Shown here one piece after another: positions 23,230-32,235 of a stretch of 64,000 nucleotides of DNA. The stretch's first letter is position 1. Each line of letters opens with the position of its first letter. The notes beneath the pieces are model-generated. The model had not been told where the DNA came from. It saw only the letters and a list, made by a program, of their open reading frames with translations, and did no database searches. This stretch comes from Desulfamplus sp. Lineage in GTDB: Bacteria; Desulfobacterota; Desulfobacteria; Desulfobacterales; Desulfobacteraceae. The stretch is taken from positions 1 through 64,000 of the forward strand of contig JADFZQ010000016.1 in assembly GCA_015232455.1 (NCBI GenBank), read 5' to 3'. The translations under genes were made by a program, and so were the position numbers.

Positions 23230-26142
23230 TTAACTATTAATGTTTCTCTCTTTTTGCATTTTGTATATTCTATCTATCTTAGTCATACTACGATACAAAT
23301 GGCTGTGAACAACTTTAGCCTGACTCAGAGCTTTAGATATTTTTTTTGCAACCGTATGTTTATAAAGTCTCATTTTTCCATAATTTTTTACTTTAAATAT
23401 TGCAAGATACTCGTTTGACCACTCACCAAAGTTGAACCTAACAACTGCATTTTGAACACCTTCTGTAGATAACATAGCATTTAATAATATTGTTTCTACC
23501 TGTTCAGGCGGGTGAAGAGAAGATACGTGTATCTTTATGCTTATTAGGTAGGCATCATCAGGATAGTCAAAGTTTTGTATAATGGATTCAGATGCCATAG
23601 AGTTAGGAACACTTATAATATTGTTACCTACTGTTTGTATTCTTGTAGTTCTCCATGTTATATCAATAACTTTGCCTTCAATTGAATCATTTATTTTAAT
23701 CCAATCTCCGATTCGGAAAGGACGCTCTAAGTTTATAGCAATTCCAGAAAATATGTTTGAGATATTAATTTGTATTGCTAAACCTATTATCATGGCTATC
23801 ATACCTGAAGTTGCTAAAAGGCTTGTTATTTTTTGATCAAATACAAAAGCTATGATCCCAGCAAATACAAGCATCCAGATAATAACACCTACACAACGGC
23901 GAACAAGATTAGGTATGTTTCTACCTGCCCTTTTCTCAAGAGGTTCCCATATAAAACGTTCAACTGACATATTTAGAAAAAAACCAAATATGAGCCACCA
24001 CATAATATCAAAAATCTGTATAATAAATTTTGGATCATAGGAGTCATTTTTCTCAATAAGCCATTGCAAAAGAATCATCTCTGTGCTTAAGAGTAAAAGA
24101 AAAGATGATATAGATTGAGCCAATAAAAATGATTTACTTTTTAAGAATAAATCTCTTTTTATCCCAATAATAAAAAACGATAACATAGTTAATATGGAGA
24201 TGAAAGCAATATACGTAGCAAGAGATAATGAAATATTTCGTCTAATTTGAAACTCCACCTTTTTAATACGTATTCCAATATTAAATCTTGAATAATCAAC
24301 AATTCCAGATTGGGTATTTAGATGATCTGGATTGCCAAGCGACTCTTTCTTTGAAATACCTTGATAAAAAGCGATCCGACTCACAGACCAGCCATATTCA
24401 GGACTTAAAGCCTGTGATTTTTTGATCTTCTCTTGCAAAGATTCAGTTGTTCCCATTCCTAATATGTCAGTTACATAAATTAAATTAGACCTTGGCATAT
24501 CACGATGACGAAATCCTATTCCAAGAACATGCTCTCCAAAAATAGGGTTATCTGTAAAAGAGTCCATCATAAAACGACCTTTTACATGGTATAGCTGATA
24601 TGTAATCTGATCGGTAATTTTTTCATCTACAGGAGAACCTAGCTCAACAGATTCCACAGAATTAAGAAACTCTATTTTTTGTGGTTTTATATCACCATAA
24701 TATCTAAACCAAATATAAAAATCAGACATAAATGTAAGAGATTTAGTATCAATTTCAGTCAACTTATTTATTTTTATACCTGTATAGACAACATTGGTTT
24801 TGTACATATACTTATTATCCATAAGTATTATGCGCTGATCTTTTAAAGCACCTTCAAAGTCTGGAATTTCATTTAGATATTGTATTTCTTGTATCTGCAA
24901 TGGTGCGGATATAAGCTGCTGATTTTTAAAAATTCCCATTGAAATTGGCTTTGATGGGTCTCTTGTTTCATTGAAATATGTAAATCCAGTTATACCGTCC
25001 ACGGCATCAAGAGGATTATCTATTGCGGCTATATAATCTCTTATCTTTTTTCTGTCTTCTTTTAATGTATTTTTATTACCCGTAATACCCGCATTAATTA
25101 AAGCTTTATGTATTACTTTTGCTGCATCGTATGAAAATGCAGCTCGTCTATTTGCAGATTCTCCATATTTTGAATGATATGACTCCATAAATGTTTGAAC
25201 ATTTTCATCTGCGGTATCGAAAATAATACCACTTGCGGCATACATTCCGTTTGTATAATAACCTGGATTATTTTTTTCATTAGGATATTGATCAAATTTC
25301 TTTAAAAATTCTGGAGAATCAATGCCTGCTGCAAAAAGAATAGGATTTTTAATTCCACTGTCTCTGAACAATTTTATAAGTTTAAACCCTTCTGGAGGAT
25401 GGAGTGCCAAAAAAATAACGCCAGCATCTTCAGAATTACTCTGTAACTCATCAACAATCTGTTTAAGACGTGAATCTAAATTTCTATCTTTTACCTCGTA
25501 ACGCCATATATGCCTTACATTTCCCCCAACATCTTGATATGTCTTCTGAAAAATAGCAGCAAGGTTAGCTCCATAATCAAGGTCTTCATGGATAATGCTT
25601 ATTGTATTTTTTTGGAAAACTTTGGAAATATAATTTGCTAAAAATCGTCCTTGAAAATCATTATTAAATGTAATCCTAAAATACCATTCATTATTCTTTG
25701 TTACCATAACGTCTGTTGATGTAGGAGATACAGCAGGAATTTGGTTCTGCTGATAGATTTGCCCACCTTTTATAGAACATGAACTACTTTCATGCCCTAA
25801 TACCGCAACTGCTTTATTATCTTTTATGATTTTAAGGGCTTCTCTTTCTGCTTTTGCAGCATCATCTTCATCATCATACATATCTAAAATAACTTTTTTT
25901 CCATTAATTCCACCAGCCTCATTAACAGCATCAAAGTAGAGTTGAGTGCCTTGAATAACTGATTTTCCGTTAGATGAGTTTGGTCCCGATATAGGACAGA
26001 CTACAGCAATGTGAATATCATCTGAATTGTCAGTGAAAAAGAGAGATGAAATTTTATCAGTGGATATAAATAGAGGTAGAATAAACAGGATAAGTATTAT
26101 TACAAATAGAGATTTTAATATTATTTTCTTATCTGTCTTCAT
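23230..26142 (-). CDS. Receptor-channel fusion: periplasmic binding protein + pLGIC-like domain + MscS channel
   Basis: The protein has 970 residues, in order: signal/anchor helix (8-27); LivJ-type periplasmic binding domain (about 43-430, starting HIAVVCPISGPNSSNGK); a beta-rich segment (about 450-635) that resembles the extracellular domain of pentameric ligand-gated channels (IKINKLTEID, FMSDFYIWFRYYGD, NPIFGEHVLGIGFRHRD); membrane helices near 638-660, 672-696, 706-728 and 750-769; then an MscS pore helix and beta domain (IGLAIQINISNIFSGI near 787-801, RPFRIGDWI). I infer a channel opened by a periplasmic ligand. The PBP and MscS parts are clear; the middle domain is recognised by pattern only. 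It starts with no evident Shine-Dalgarno. Confidence 0.8.
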   Translation of the reverse strand: MKTDKKIILKSLFVIILILFILPLFISTDKISSLFFTDNSDDIHIAVVCPISGPNSSNGKSVIQGTQLYFDAVNEAGGINGKKVILDMYDDEDDAAKAEREALKIIKDNKAVAVLGHESSSCSIKGGQIYQQNQIPAVSPTSTDVMVTKNNEWYFRITFNNDFQGRFLANYISKVFQKNTISIIHEDLDYGANLAAIFQKTYQDVGGNVRHIWRYEVKDRNLDSRLKQIVDELQSNSEDAGVIFLALHPPEGFKLIKLFRDSGIKNPILFAAGIDSPEFLKKFDQYPNEKNNPGYYTNGMYAASGIIFDTADENVQTFMESYHSKYGESANRRAAFSYDAAKVIHKALINAGITGNKNTLKEDRKKIRDYIAAIDNPLDAVDGITGFTYFNETRDPSKPISMGIFKNQQLISAPLQIQEIQYLNEIPDFEGALKDQRIILMDNKYMYKTNVVYTGIKINKLTEIDTKSLTFMSDFYIWFRYYGDIKPQKIEFLNSVESVELGSPVDEKITDQITYQLYHVKGRFMMDSFTDNPIFGEHVLGIGFRHRDMPRSNLIYVTDILGMGTTESLQEKIKKSQALSPEYGWSVSRIAFYQGISKKESLGNPDHLNTQSGIVDYSRFNIGIRIKKVEFQIRRNISLSLATYIAFISILTMLSFFIIGIKRDLFLKSKSFLLAQSISSFLLLLSTEMILLQWLIEKNDSYDPKFIIQIFDIMWWLIFGFFLNMSVERFIWEPLEKRAGRNIPNLVRRCVGVIIWMLVFAGIIAFVFDQKITSLLATSGMIAMIIGLAIQINISNIFSGIAINLERPFRIGDWIKINDSIEGKVIDITWRTTRIQTVGNNIISVPNSMASESIIQNFDYPDDAYLISIKIHVSSLHPPEQVETILLNAMLSTEGVQNAVVRFNFGEWSNEYLAIFKVKNYGKMRLYKHTVAKKISKALSQAKVVHSHLYRSMTKIDRIYKMQKERNINS

Positions 26143-26183
26143 ATTATATATTAAATTGTTACGATAAGTTTAAAAATTAATTT

Positions 26184-26213
26184 AATAAACACCAAAAATA
26201 CAAATTATGTCAA
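26184..26213 (-). promoter_or_regulatory. Candidate sigma-70 promoter for the accessory block
   Basis: On the minus strand, TTGACA (26208-26213) is followed after 18 bp by TTTATT (26184-26189), about 42 bp upstream of the receptor-channel start. It lies in the 109-bp gap after rbfA. The -10 box is a weak match, so this is a candidate only. Confidence 0.45.
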
Positions 26214-26251
26214 TAGTAAATTTGATAAACTGCTACCTCATATTGAAAAAT

Positions 26252-26602
26252 TTAATTGTTACTAATTACTGAATTAAGAATAGAGTCAATTTTTGAACCA
26301 TAATCAAATGAGCTGTCATGAAGAAATTTAAGTTCAGGCATATATCTAAGACCAAGTTTAGGGGCAATATGTTTTTTTATATAACCCCGAGAGCTTTCAA
26401 AACCCGCCATAGCATCTTTAACCTTATCTTTGCCACCAAAGAGTGTAAAATATATATACGCAATCTTTAGGTCTGATGTCATCTCCACGCCGCTAATGGT
26501 TGCCATAGATATTCTTGGGTCTTCTATTTTTCTACTTAACAACTCAGAAAGAGCAGTATGAATAGCAGCACCAATTCTTTCTCCTCTTGGATATGGTTTC
26601 AT
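26252..26602 (-). CDS. rbfA: Ribosome-binding factor A
   Basis: The 116-residue protein matches RbfA in length and in segments PYPRGERIGAAIHTALSELL, EDPRISMATI and PELKFLHDSS. RbfA helps mature the 16S rRNA 5' end in 30S subunits. It follows infB by 43 bp, as is usual. The next gene is not truB or a DHH phosphoesterase, as commonly seen, but the receptor-channel fusion. Confidence 0.96.
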   Translation of the reverse strand: MKPYPRGERIGAAIHTALSELLSRKIEDPRISMATISGVEMTSDLKIAYIYFTLFGGKDKVKDAMAGFESSRGYIKKHIAPKLGLRYMPELKFLHDSSFDYGSKIDSILNSVISNN

Positions 26603-26645
26603 AGATAATCTCCAAATTTACACACAAATTTCATTATTTTTATAC

Positions 26646-29600
26646 TCAGGTTGTTGATTCCTTTAAGCTCTCTATACTTGCTTTACGCTCTTCAACTTCA
26701 TAACACTCAATAATATCGCCTACTTTTATATCATTGAATTTTTCAATTCCAATGCCGCATTCATAACCTTGTGTAACTTCTTTGGCATCATCCTTAAATC
26801 TTCTTAAAGATGAAAGAGTACTGTCGCACTTTATTACACCATCACGCAAAAGTCTTATTTTTTCACCTCTGGCAACTTTTCCATCTTGAACAAAACAGCC
26901 AGCAATTGTTCCTTTAGCTGGTATCACAAATGTGTCTCGAACTTCTGCTCTACCAATAATAATTTCATGGAATGTTGAAGGCATAAGACCTGTAAGAGCG
27001 GTCTTTATATCATTGATAACGTTATAAATTATGTCATAGAAACGCATATCAACATTCTCTTCCTTTGCCATCTCACGAACTTTAGGTGTAGGACGAACAT
27101 TAAATCCAATAATAATAGCATCTGATACTGCTGCAAGAGATACGTCAGATTCGTTGATAGCACCAGTGCCAGAGTGGACGATTTTAACATCTACTTCCTC
27201 TTGGGAAAGTTTCATCAATGACTCATTGATAGCCTCAAGAGAACCATGAACATCTGCTTTTATAATAAGTTTAAGCTGTTTCGCCTGATCTGAACCCATA
27301 TTAGCAAAAAGTTTTTCAAGGTTTGCACGGCTCTTTTTTGCAAGCTCTTTTGCACGTTCTTTTTGCATTCTGCTTTCACTGATATTTTTAGCATCTTTCT
27401 CTGATGCAAGAGCGATAAATTCATCACCAGCTTCTGGTACTCCACTTAAACCTACAATCTCAACTGGAGTGCTTGGGCCTGCTGAATCAATGTTGTTGCC
27501 CATATCGTCTGTCATAATGCGTATCTTACCCGAATGAAGACCACAAACAACAGGCTGACCAGTTTTCAAAGTTCCCTGTTGAACAAGAACTGTTGCAATA
27601 GGACCTCTTCCAGCATCAAGGCGAGCTTCTACAACATGACCTTTTGCCAACCTGTCTGGATTAGCTTTAAGCTCTAATACTTCTGCCTGAAGAAGTATTA
27701 AATCAAGAAGCTCATCAATACCTTGTTTCTTCTTTGCTGATACTTTTGCGAATATAACATCTCCGCCCCACTCTTCAGATAAAAGTCCATGATCAGCAAG
27801 CTCTCTCATAACTTTTTCTGGATCAGCATTGGGTTTATCCATCTTATTAACAGCAACTACAACTGGGACAGCAGCAGCTTTTGAGTGGTTAATCGCTTCA
27901 ACAGTTTGGGGCATAACACCATCGTCAGCAGCAACAACCAATACAACAATATCGGTTACCTTTGCACCTCTTGATCTCATAGAGGTAAATGCAGCATGTC
28001 CGGGTGTGTCAAGAAACGTAACAATACCTCCTTTTGGAGTTTGAACGCTATATGCACCAATATGTTGTGTAATGCCGCCAGCTTCTCCCGTAGTTATTTT
28101 GGATTTTCTTATAACATCAAGAAGTGATGTCTTTCCATGATCAACATGTCCCATGATAGTAACAACAGGTGGTCTTGGGATAAGATTTTCTGGAGCGTCT
28201 GCTTCATTAGCATGTGAAAGCATATCTTCAGCAACAGCAGCCTTCTCGACTTCATAATCAAATTCTGCTGCAACTAATGCGGCTGTATCAAAGTCTATAG
28301 TTTGGTTTACTGTTACCATGACTCCCATGCCCATTAGTTTTTGAATCATCTCATTTGCCTTAATACTCATTCTCTTAGCAAGCTCTGACAGTTCTATAGT
28401 ATCGTCTATCTTTATTCTACGTTTAATAGCTTTAGGAACGGTAATTTGAGTTTTTTGTTGAACTTTTGGACGCTGCTTGTTTTTAGAATCTTTCTTACGA
28501 AGTTTTTTAGCTGAAACTTCTTGTTCATATAAATCTTTTCCTTCAACGACAGATTTACGCTTTTTCTGCCCTGATTTTAAGCTATCACTTAAATCCTCTT
28601 CATCAGCCCATTTCTTCTTTTTAACTTTATCCTTATCTTTTTTTCTTTTTGATTTAATATCATCTTTGTCTAATGGTTCGATTGGGATAAAAGGAATATC
28701 AATAGCAACATCTTTTTTACTACCGCGTGGTTTTACAAACGAGGTTTCTATTTTATTCCCAAATTTGCCAGAAGGGCTGTATGTCGATTTTTCTTTGTCA
28801 AAAGGTAAGCGTTGCTCTCTATTATTGGCTACCAATCTATCTTTTTCAGAAGTTGTTCGCTCTCTATCAAAAGAAGTTTTTCCCTTAGGTCTAAACGTCC
28901 CTTCCGAAACCTTACGTTCACCTCTATTATCACGATTAAAAGAATTTTTATCTCTATCAGCAGTGATACGTTCTTTGTCAGATATTATTGGTCTATCCTT
29001 TTCATTAAAGGTTCTATTTTTATCATAAACTGTTCTTTCTCTCTGTTGCACGCCTTTGTCTTTTTCAGATGATACAACTCTAACCACAGATGTTTTATCA
29101 ACATAATCACGTTTTTTGATAGGAGGTATTGATACTGCTGGAGCTTGAACGGGGGGAGGTGTGGGAACAGGAGGTGTGGGAATAGCAAGTTTAATAATCT
29201 TTGCGGGCTCTGATTTTTTCTGTTTTTTCTTTTTCTTCTTTTTTCTATCACTACCATAAGATAGATCATTATTTTCTTGGTCTAAGCTATCTTGTTCTAA
29301 ATCAGAGTTCTCTTCAATTGTAGTGTTATCAGCATCATTTTCTTGATGATCTTGTTTTTCTGAGCTATCTATTTTCTCTAATTCTCCATGACCGTTTTGA
29401 TTTGTATATTCTTCACGTTTTTCTTTTGTCTCTTTTTCTAAGAATGCAGTTGACATATCAACATTTTTAGAATGAAACTCATCTAATATTATCTTCTCTT
29501 TTGATTCTGATGCATGACCTTTATTTTCTAAATTTAGTTCATCACTCTTTTGGGCGATAGTCTCTTCAATAGTATCATTTTTTGATGAAGCAGACTTTGG

Positions 29601-30209
29601 AACATGAATATCATTTATATGATCATCAGAATCTTTTTCTGGCATATAATTATCTATTTTAGGGGTACTATCGTTAGCTTCTATTGATTCAATCTCTTCA
29701 GTCATATTGTTATGCTGCTCATCAAATAGGTTATCTTGTTTTGAGCCATTACCATTGGTATCTACAGATTTATATTCCTTATGAGATTTTTTTGTATTAC
29801 TATTTTTCTCTGAGTAAACCGTTTTTTGTTTTATATAATTATCTTGCTTATTCTCTTTAACTCTTTCAGAAGGTTTGGTTTGAATATCTATCTGAGCTTG
29901 TTCATCGCCACTATGAGGTAAATTAGCGTTTCTTTCAGATACAGTATCACTGCTCTGTGCTTCGGGACGTGCTGGCAGTATCTCATTTTTATTTGTTTTA
30001 CGGCGGCGAATCACAGATGTACCAGGTTTTGAACTATTATCTTTCTGTTTATTTCCAAAAATATTAAGTCTTATATATTCGACCGTCTCATCTTCCAAAG
30101 AACTCATATGGCTTTTAACTTCTATATTCATAGCCTTAAGCTTTGTTAAAATAGCCTTGTTTGTCAGATTCAGCTCTTTGGCTAATTCATGCACTCTGAT
30201 TTTCGCCAT
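26646..30209 (-). CDS. infB: Translation initiation factor IF-2
   Basis: IF-2 GTPase with G1 [10 protein letters not shown]2/G3 region ending DTPGHAAF and G4 NKMD in the centre, then the beta-barrel and C-terminal fMet-tRNA-binding domains. The full protein is about 1187 residues, long for the family. The excess is an extended N-terminal region (about 60-590) that is charged and repetitive, rich in Lys, Glu, Asp, Ser and Asn with polylysine tracts. I prefer ATG 30209 ([13 protein letters not shown]), with GGGGGA upstream, over the TTG four codons earlier. Confidence 0.97.
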   Translation of the reverse strand: MAKIRVHELAKELNLTNKAILTKLKAMNIEVKSHMSSLEDETVEYIRLNIFGNKQKDNSSKPGTSVIRRRKTNKNEILPARPEAQSSDTVSERNANLPHSGDEQAQIDIQTKPSERVKENKQDNYIKQKTVYSEKNSNTKKSHKEYKSVDTNGNGSKQDNLFDEQHNNMTEEIESIEANDSTPKIDNYMPEKDSDDHINDIHVPKSASSKNDTIEETIAQKSDELNLENKGHASESKEKIILDEFHSKNVDMSTAFLEKETKEKREEYTNQNGHGELEKIDSSEKQDHQENDADNTTIEENSDLEQDSLDQENNDLSYGSDRKKKKKKKQKKSEPAKIIKLAIPTPPVPTPPPVQAPAVSIPPIKKRDYVDKTSVVRVVSSEKDKGVQQRERTVYDKNRTFNEKDRPIISDKERITADRDKNSFNRDNRGERKVSEGTFRPKGKTSFDRERTTSEKDRLVANNREQRLPFDKEKSTYSPSGKFGNKIETSFVKPRGSKKDVAIDIPFIPIEPLDKDDIKSKRKKDKDKVKKKKWADEEDLSDSLKSGQKKRKSVVEGKDLYEQEVSAKKLRKKDSKNKQRPKVQQKTQITVPKAIKRRIKIDDTIELSELAKRMSIKANEMIQKLMGMGVMVTVNQTIDFDTAALVAAEFDYEVEKAAVAEDMLSHANEADAPENLIPRPPVVTIMGHVDHGKTSLLDVIRKSKITTGEAGGITQHIGAYSVQTPKGGIVTFLDTPGHAAFTSMRSRGAKVTDIVVLVVAADDGVMPQTVEAINHSKAAAVPVVVAVNKMDKPNADPEKVMRELADHGLLSEEWGGDVIFAKVSAKKKQGIDELLDLILLQAEVLELKANPDRLAKGHVVEARLDAGRGPIATVLVQQGTLKTGQPVVCGLHSGKIRIMTDDMGNNIDSAGPSTPVEIVGLSGVPEAGDEFIALASEKDAKNISESRMQKERAKELAKKSRANLEKLFANMGSDQAKQLKLIIKADVHGSLEAINESLMKLSQEEVDVKIVHSGTGAINESDVSLAAVSDAIIIGFNVRPTPKVREMAKEENVDMRFYDIIYNVINDIKTALTGLMPSTFHEIIIGRAEVRDTFVIPAKGTIAGCFVQDGKVARGEKIRLLRDGVIKCDSTLSSLRRFKDDAKEVTQGYECGIGIEKFNDIKVGDIIECYEVEERKASIESLKESTT

Positions 30210-30274
30210 CTGTTCCCCCAAAATATTCTTCCCTTATTATTTTAATTTCTTAAATGTTGCAATTTGATAGCTAC

Positions 30275-31402
30275 TTAAATTTCAGATGAATTTTCTACAA
30301 CTTTTTCATTATTAATATCTTTAGTATCGTCAAACTCATCAAAGTTGTTATTACTATTATTATTTTTGTTGTAATCATCTTTACTCATAACATCAAGATG
30401 CCAGCCCGTCAATTTACAAGCAAGGCGAACATTTTGACCATTTTTCCCAATGGCAATTGATAGAAATTCGTCAGGAACAATTATCTCCATAGACCTATTA
30501 TCTTCATCAATAACAACTTTTTCGATTTCAGCAGGAGCAAGTGCGTTACATACAAATTTTGCAATATCTGGATTCCACTGAATAATATCAATTTTCTCGC
30601 CTCTAAGCTCTTGCACAATACTTTGAACCCTATTCCCCTTCATGCCAACACATGCTCCTATAGGATCAACATCTGAGTCAGATGAAGTTACTGCAACCTT
30701 AGAACGGATTCCAGGTTCTCTTGCTGCTCCTTTAATAGTTACAATAGACTCAGCAACTTCAGGTACTTCAGAATAAAAGAGTTTAACAAGAAATTCAGGA
30801 TGCGTTCTTGAAAGAACAATTTGAGAACCTCTTGACTCTTCAAGGACATCAAGAACATAAGCACGGATACGATCACCTCGTTTGTAGTTCTCCCTTGGCA
30901 TCTGCTCTTTTAAAGGCAACACAGCCTCTGCCTGTCCAAGGTTTACGACTATGTTGCCTCTGTCTATACGCTGAACAATGCCATTTATAATTTCACCTTT
31001 TTTATTTATGAAATTTTCATAAACAGCATTTTTCTCAGCTTCTTTCATCTTCTGAATAATAACTTGTTTAGCAGATTGAGCTGCAATTCTTCCGAACAGT
31101 GCGGTATCGACTTTAATACCAAGACTATCCCCTTCTTCACATTCAGGATCGTATTTTAAGCCATCTTCAATAGTTAGTTCAACTTCTGGGTCTTGGACGT
31201 CAGCTACAACTTCTTTAAATTGAAACACCTCAACTTCACCACTTTTTTCGTCGTAATGGACTTCAATATCAGCTCTTGAACCAAGTTTTTTTCTGGCTGC
31301 AGATTCAATTGCCTCTTTGATTGTAGATATTAAGACCTCTTTATTAATACCTTTTTCACGGCTAACTTGTTCCATAACTCTTTTAATATCTGTAATAAGC
31401 AT
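30275..31402 (-). CDS. nusA: Transcription termination/antitermination factor NusA
   Basis: The protein is 375 residues: an N-terminal RNA-polymerase-binding domain, S1 domain (near 130-200) and two KH domains (DPIGACVGMKGNRVQSI; LSIAIGKNGQNVRLA). It lacks the acidic C-terminal repeats of enterobacterial NusA and ends in an Asn/Asp-rich tail. It begins 2 bp after the rimP stop, with GGAGA overlapping the end of rimP, so translation is coupled. Confidence 0.97.
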   Translation of the reverse strand: MLITDIKRVMEQVSREKGINKEVLISTIKEAIESAARKKLGSRADIEVHYDEKSGEVEVFQFKEVVADVQDPEVELTIEDGLKYDPECEEGDSLGIKVDTALFGRIAAQSAKQVIIQKMKEAEKNAVYENFINKKGEIINGIVQRIDRGNIVVNLGQAEAVLPLKEQMPRENYKRGDRIRAYVLDVLEESRGSQIVLSRTHPEFLVKLFYSEVPEVAESIVTIKGAAREPGIRSKVAVTSSDSDVDPIGACVGMKGNRVQSIVQELRGEKIDIIQWNPDIAKFVCNALAPAEIEKVVIDEDNRSMEIIVPDEFLSIAIGKNGQNVRLACKLTGWHLDVMSKDDYNKNNNSNNNFDEFDDTKDINNEKVVENSSEI

Positions 31403-31404
31403 TT

Positions 31405-31890
31405 CTATTCTCCGTGGGTGGCTGAGAGTCTGGCTTTACTAATCTTGTCATACTCAATTTTTACTATTTGTTGGTCTATGTTTAAGATAATATACCTATC
31501 ATCAATGCCTTCAATCAACCCTTTGAACTTTTTTCTACCATTAATAGGTTCGGTAATCTCCAAATTTACTTTTTTACCTTTAAAACGCTCAAAATCTGAC
31601 ATTTTTGTTAAAGGTCGATTGGGTCCCGGTGAGGATATTTCAAGATTATAGTGCCCTATATCTTCAAGATTAACATCCAAAATATCTCCAAGTTGCCTGT
31701 TAATATTTACACAGTCATCAATTGTAACTCCACCTTGCTTATCAATGTAAATCCGAATAGTAGTTTTACCTCTGTCAGATAGCCTTTCTGCATGTACAAA
31801 TTCAATTTGTTCAGTTTCACACAATGGCTCTACAATCTTTCTGACAGTTTCACCAAAAGAGCAGCAGGTCTCACTTTTCCCCTTGAACAT
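31405..31890 (-). CDS. rimP: Ribosome maturation factor RimP
   Basis: The 161-residue RimP carries the family segment LEISSPGPNRPLTK (near 95-108) and C-terminal SH3-like domain. The start at 31890 is fixed by GGAGG six bases upstream. An open frame continues upstream through the tRNA-Gly gene and its terminator, but that extension is an artefact. RimP assists 30S assembly and heads the rimP-nusA-infB-rbfA unit. Confidence 0.95.
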   Translation of the reverse strand: MFKGKSETCCSFGETVRKIVEPLCETEQIEFVHAERLSDRGKTTIRIYIDKQGGVTIDDCVNINRQLGDILDVNLEDIGHYNLEISSPGPNRPLTKMSDFERFKGKKVNLEITEPINGRKKFKGLIEGIDDRYIILNIDQQIVKIEYDKISKARLSATHGE

Positions 31891-31929
31891 CAATCCTCCA
31901 AAAAATAGAGAATACCTTCCCCAATAAAC

Positions 31930-31952
31930 AGAAAAACGGGCAAATGCCCGCT
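31930..31952 (-). terminator. Terminator of tRNA-Gly
   Basis: On the minus strand GAGCGGGCATTTGCCCG is followed by five T residues. The compact hairpin (arms CGGGCA/TGCCCG) lies about 80 bp past tRNA-Gly and 40 bp before the rimP start, so it insulates the tRNA from the rimP operon. The loop repeats the start of the tRNA (GCGGGCAT). Confidence 0.75.
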
Positions 31953-32030
31953 CCCTTATGCACAACAAAACAAGATAAATTAATCTTGAATAAGATACAG
32001 ATCGTTTTTCAACTACCATTTTAAGGTTAA

Positions 32031-32106
32031 TGGAGCGGGCAACGAGGTTCGAACTCGCGACACCAAGCTTGGGAAGCTTGTACTCTACCAACTGAGCTAT
32101 GCCCGC
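32031..32106 (-). tRNA. tRNA-Gly (anticodon CCC)
   Basis: Minus-strand cloverleaf beginning GCGGGCATAGCTCAG, anticodon loop TTCCCAA (CCC), T-loop GTTCGAACC, acceptor closing with TGCCCGC, encoded CCA (32031-32033). It decodes GGG. It has its own promoter and terminator and lies between pheT and rimP. Confidence 0.95.
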
Positions 32107-32129
32107 ATTTAAACTATGTGTATAAGAGA

Positions 32130-32158
32130 AGAGTATCTTAAAAAACAAATATTGTCAA
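32130..32158 (-). promoter_or_regulatory. Sigma-70 promoter of tRNA-Gly
   Basis: On the minus strand, TTGACA (32153-32158) and TACTCT (32130-32135) are separated by 17 bp. The tRNA starts 24 bp downstream of the -10 box. Confidence 0.7.
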
Positions 32159-32235
32159 CAACTCTTTATCAGACTGAATTTACTCCATTATTAAGGAATA
32201 ATAGGAATCTATCTTTAGAAAAAATTTGCTTTTTA

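Noticed and set aside
28477-29269. Long frames on both strands opposite the infB N-terminal region
   Set aside because: They are shadows created by the low-complexity Lys/Glu-rich coding sequence of infB and have no ribosome-binding sites or recognisable domains.
31891-32148. Open frame extending rimP upstream by 86 residues
   Set aside because: The extension runs through tRNA-Gly and its terminator; the peptide is the typical translation of a tRNA gene. GGAGG fixes the start at 31890.
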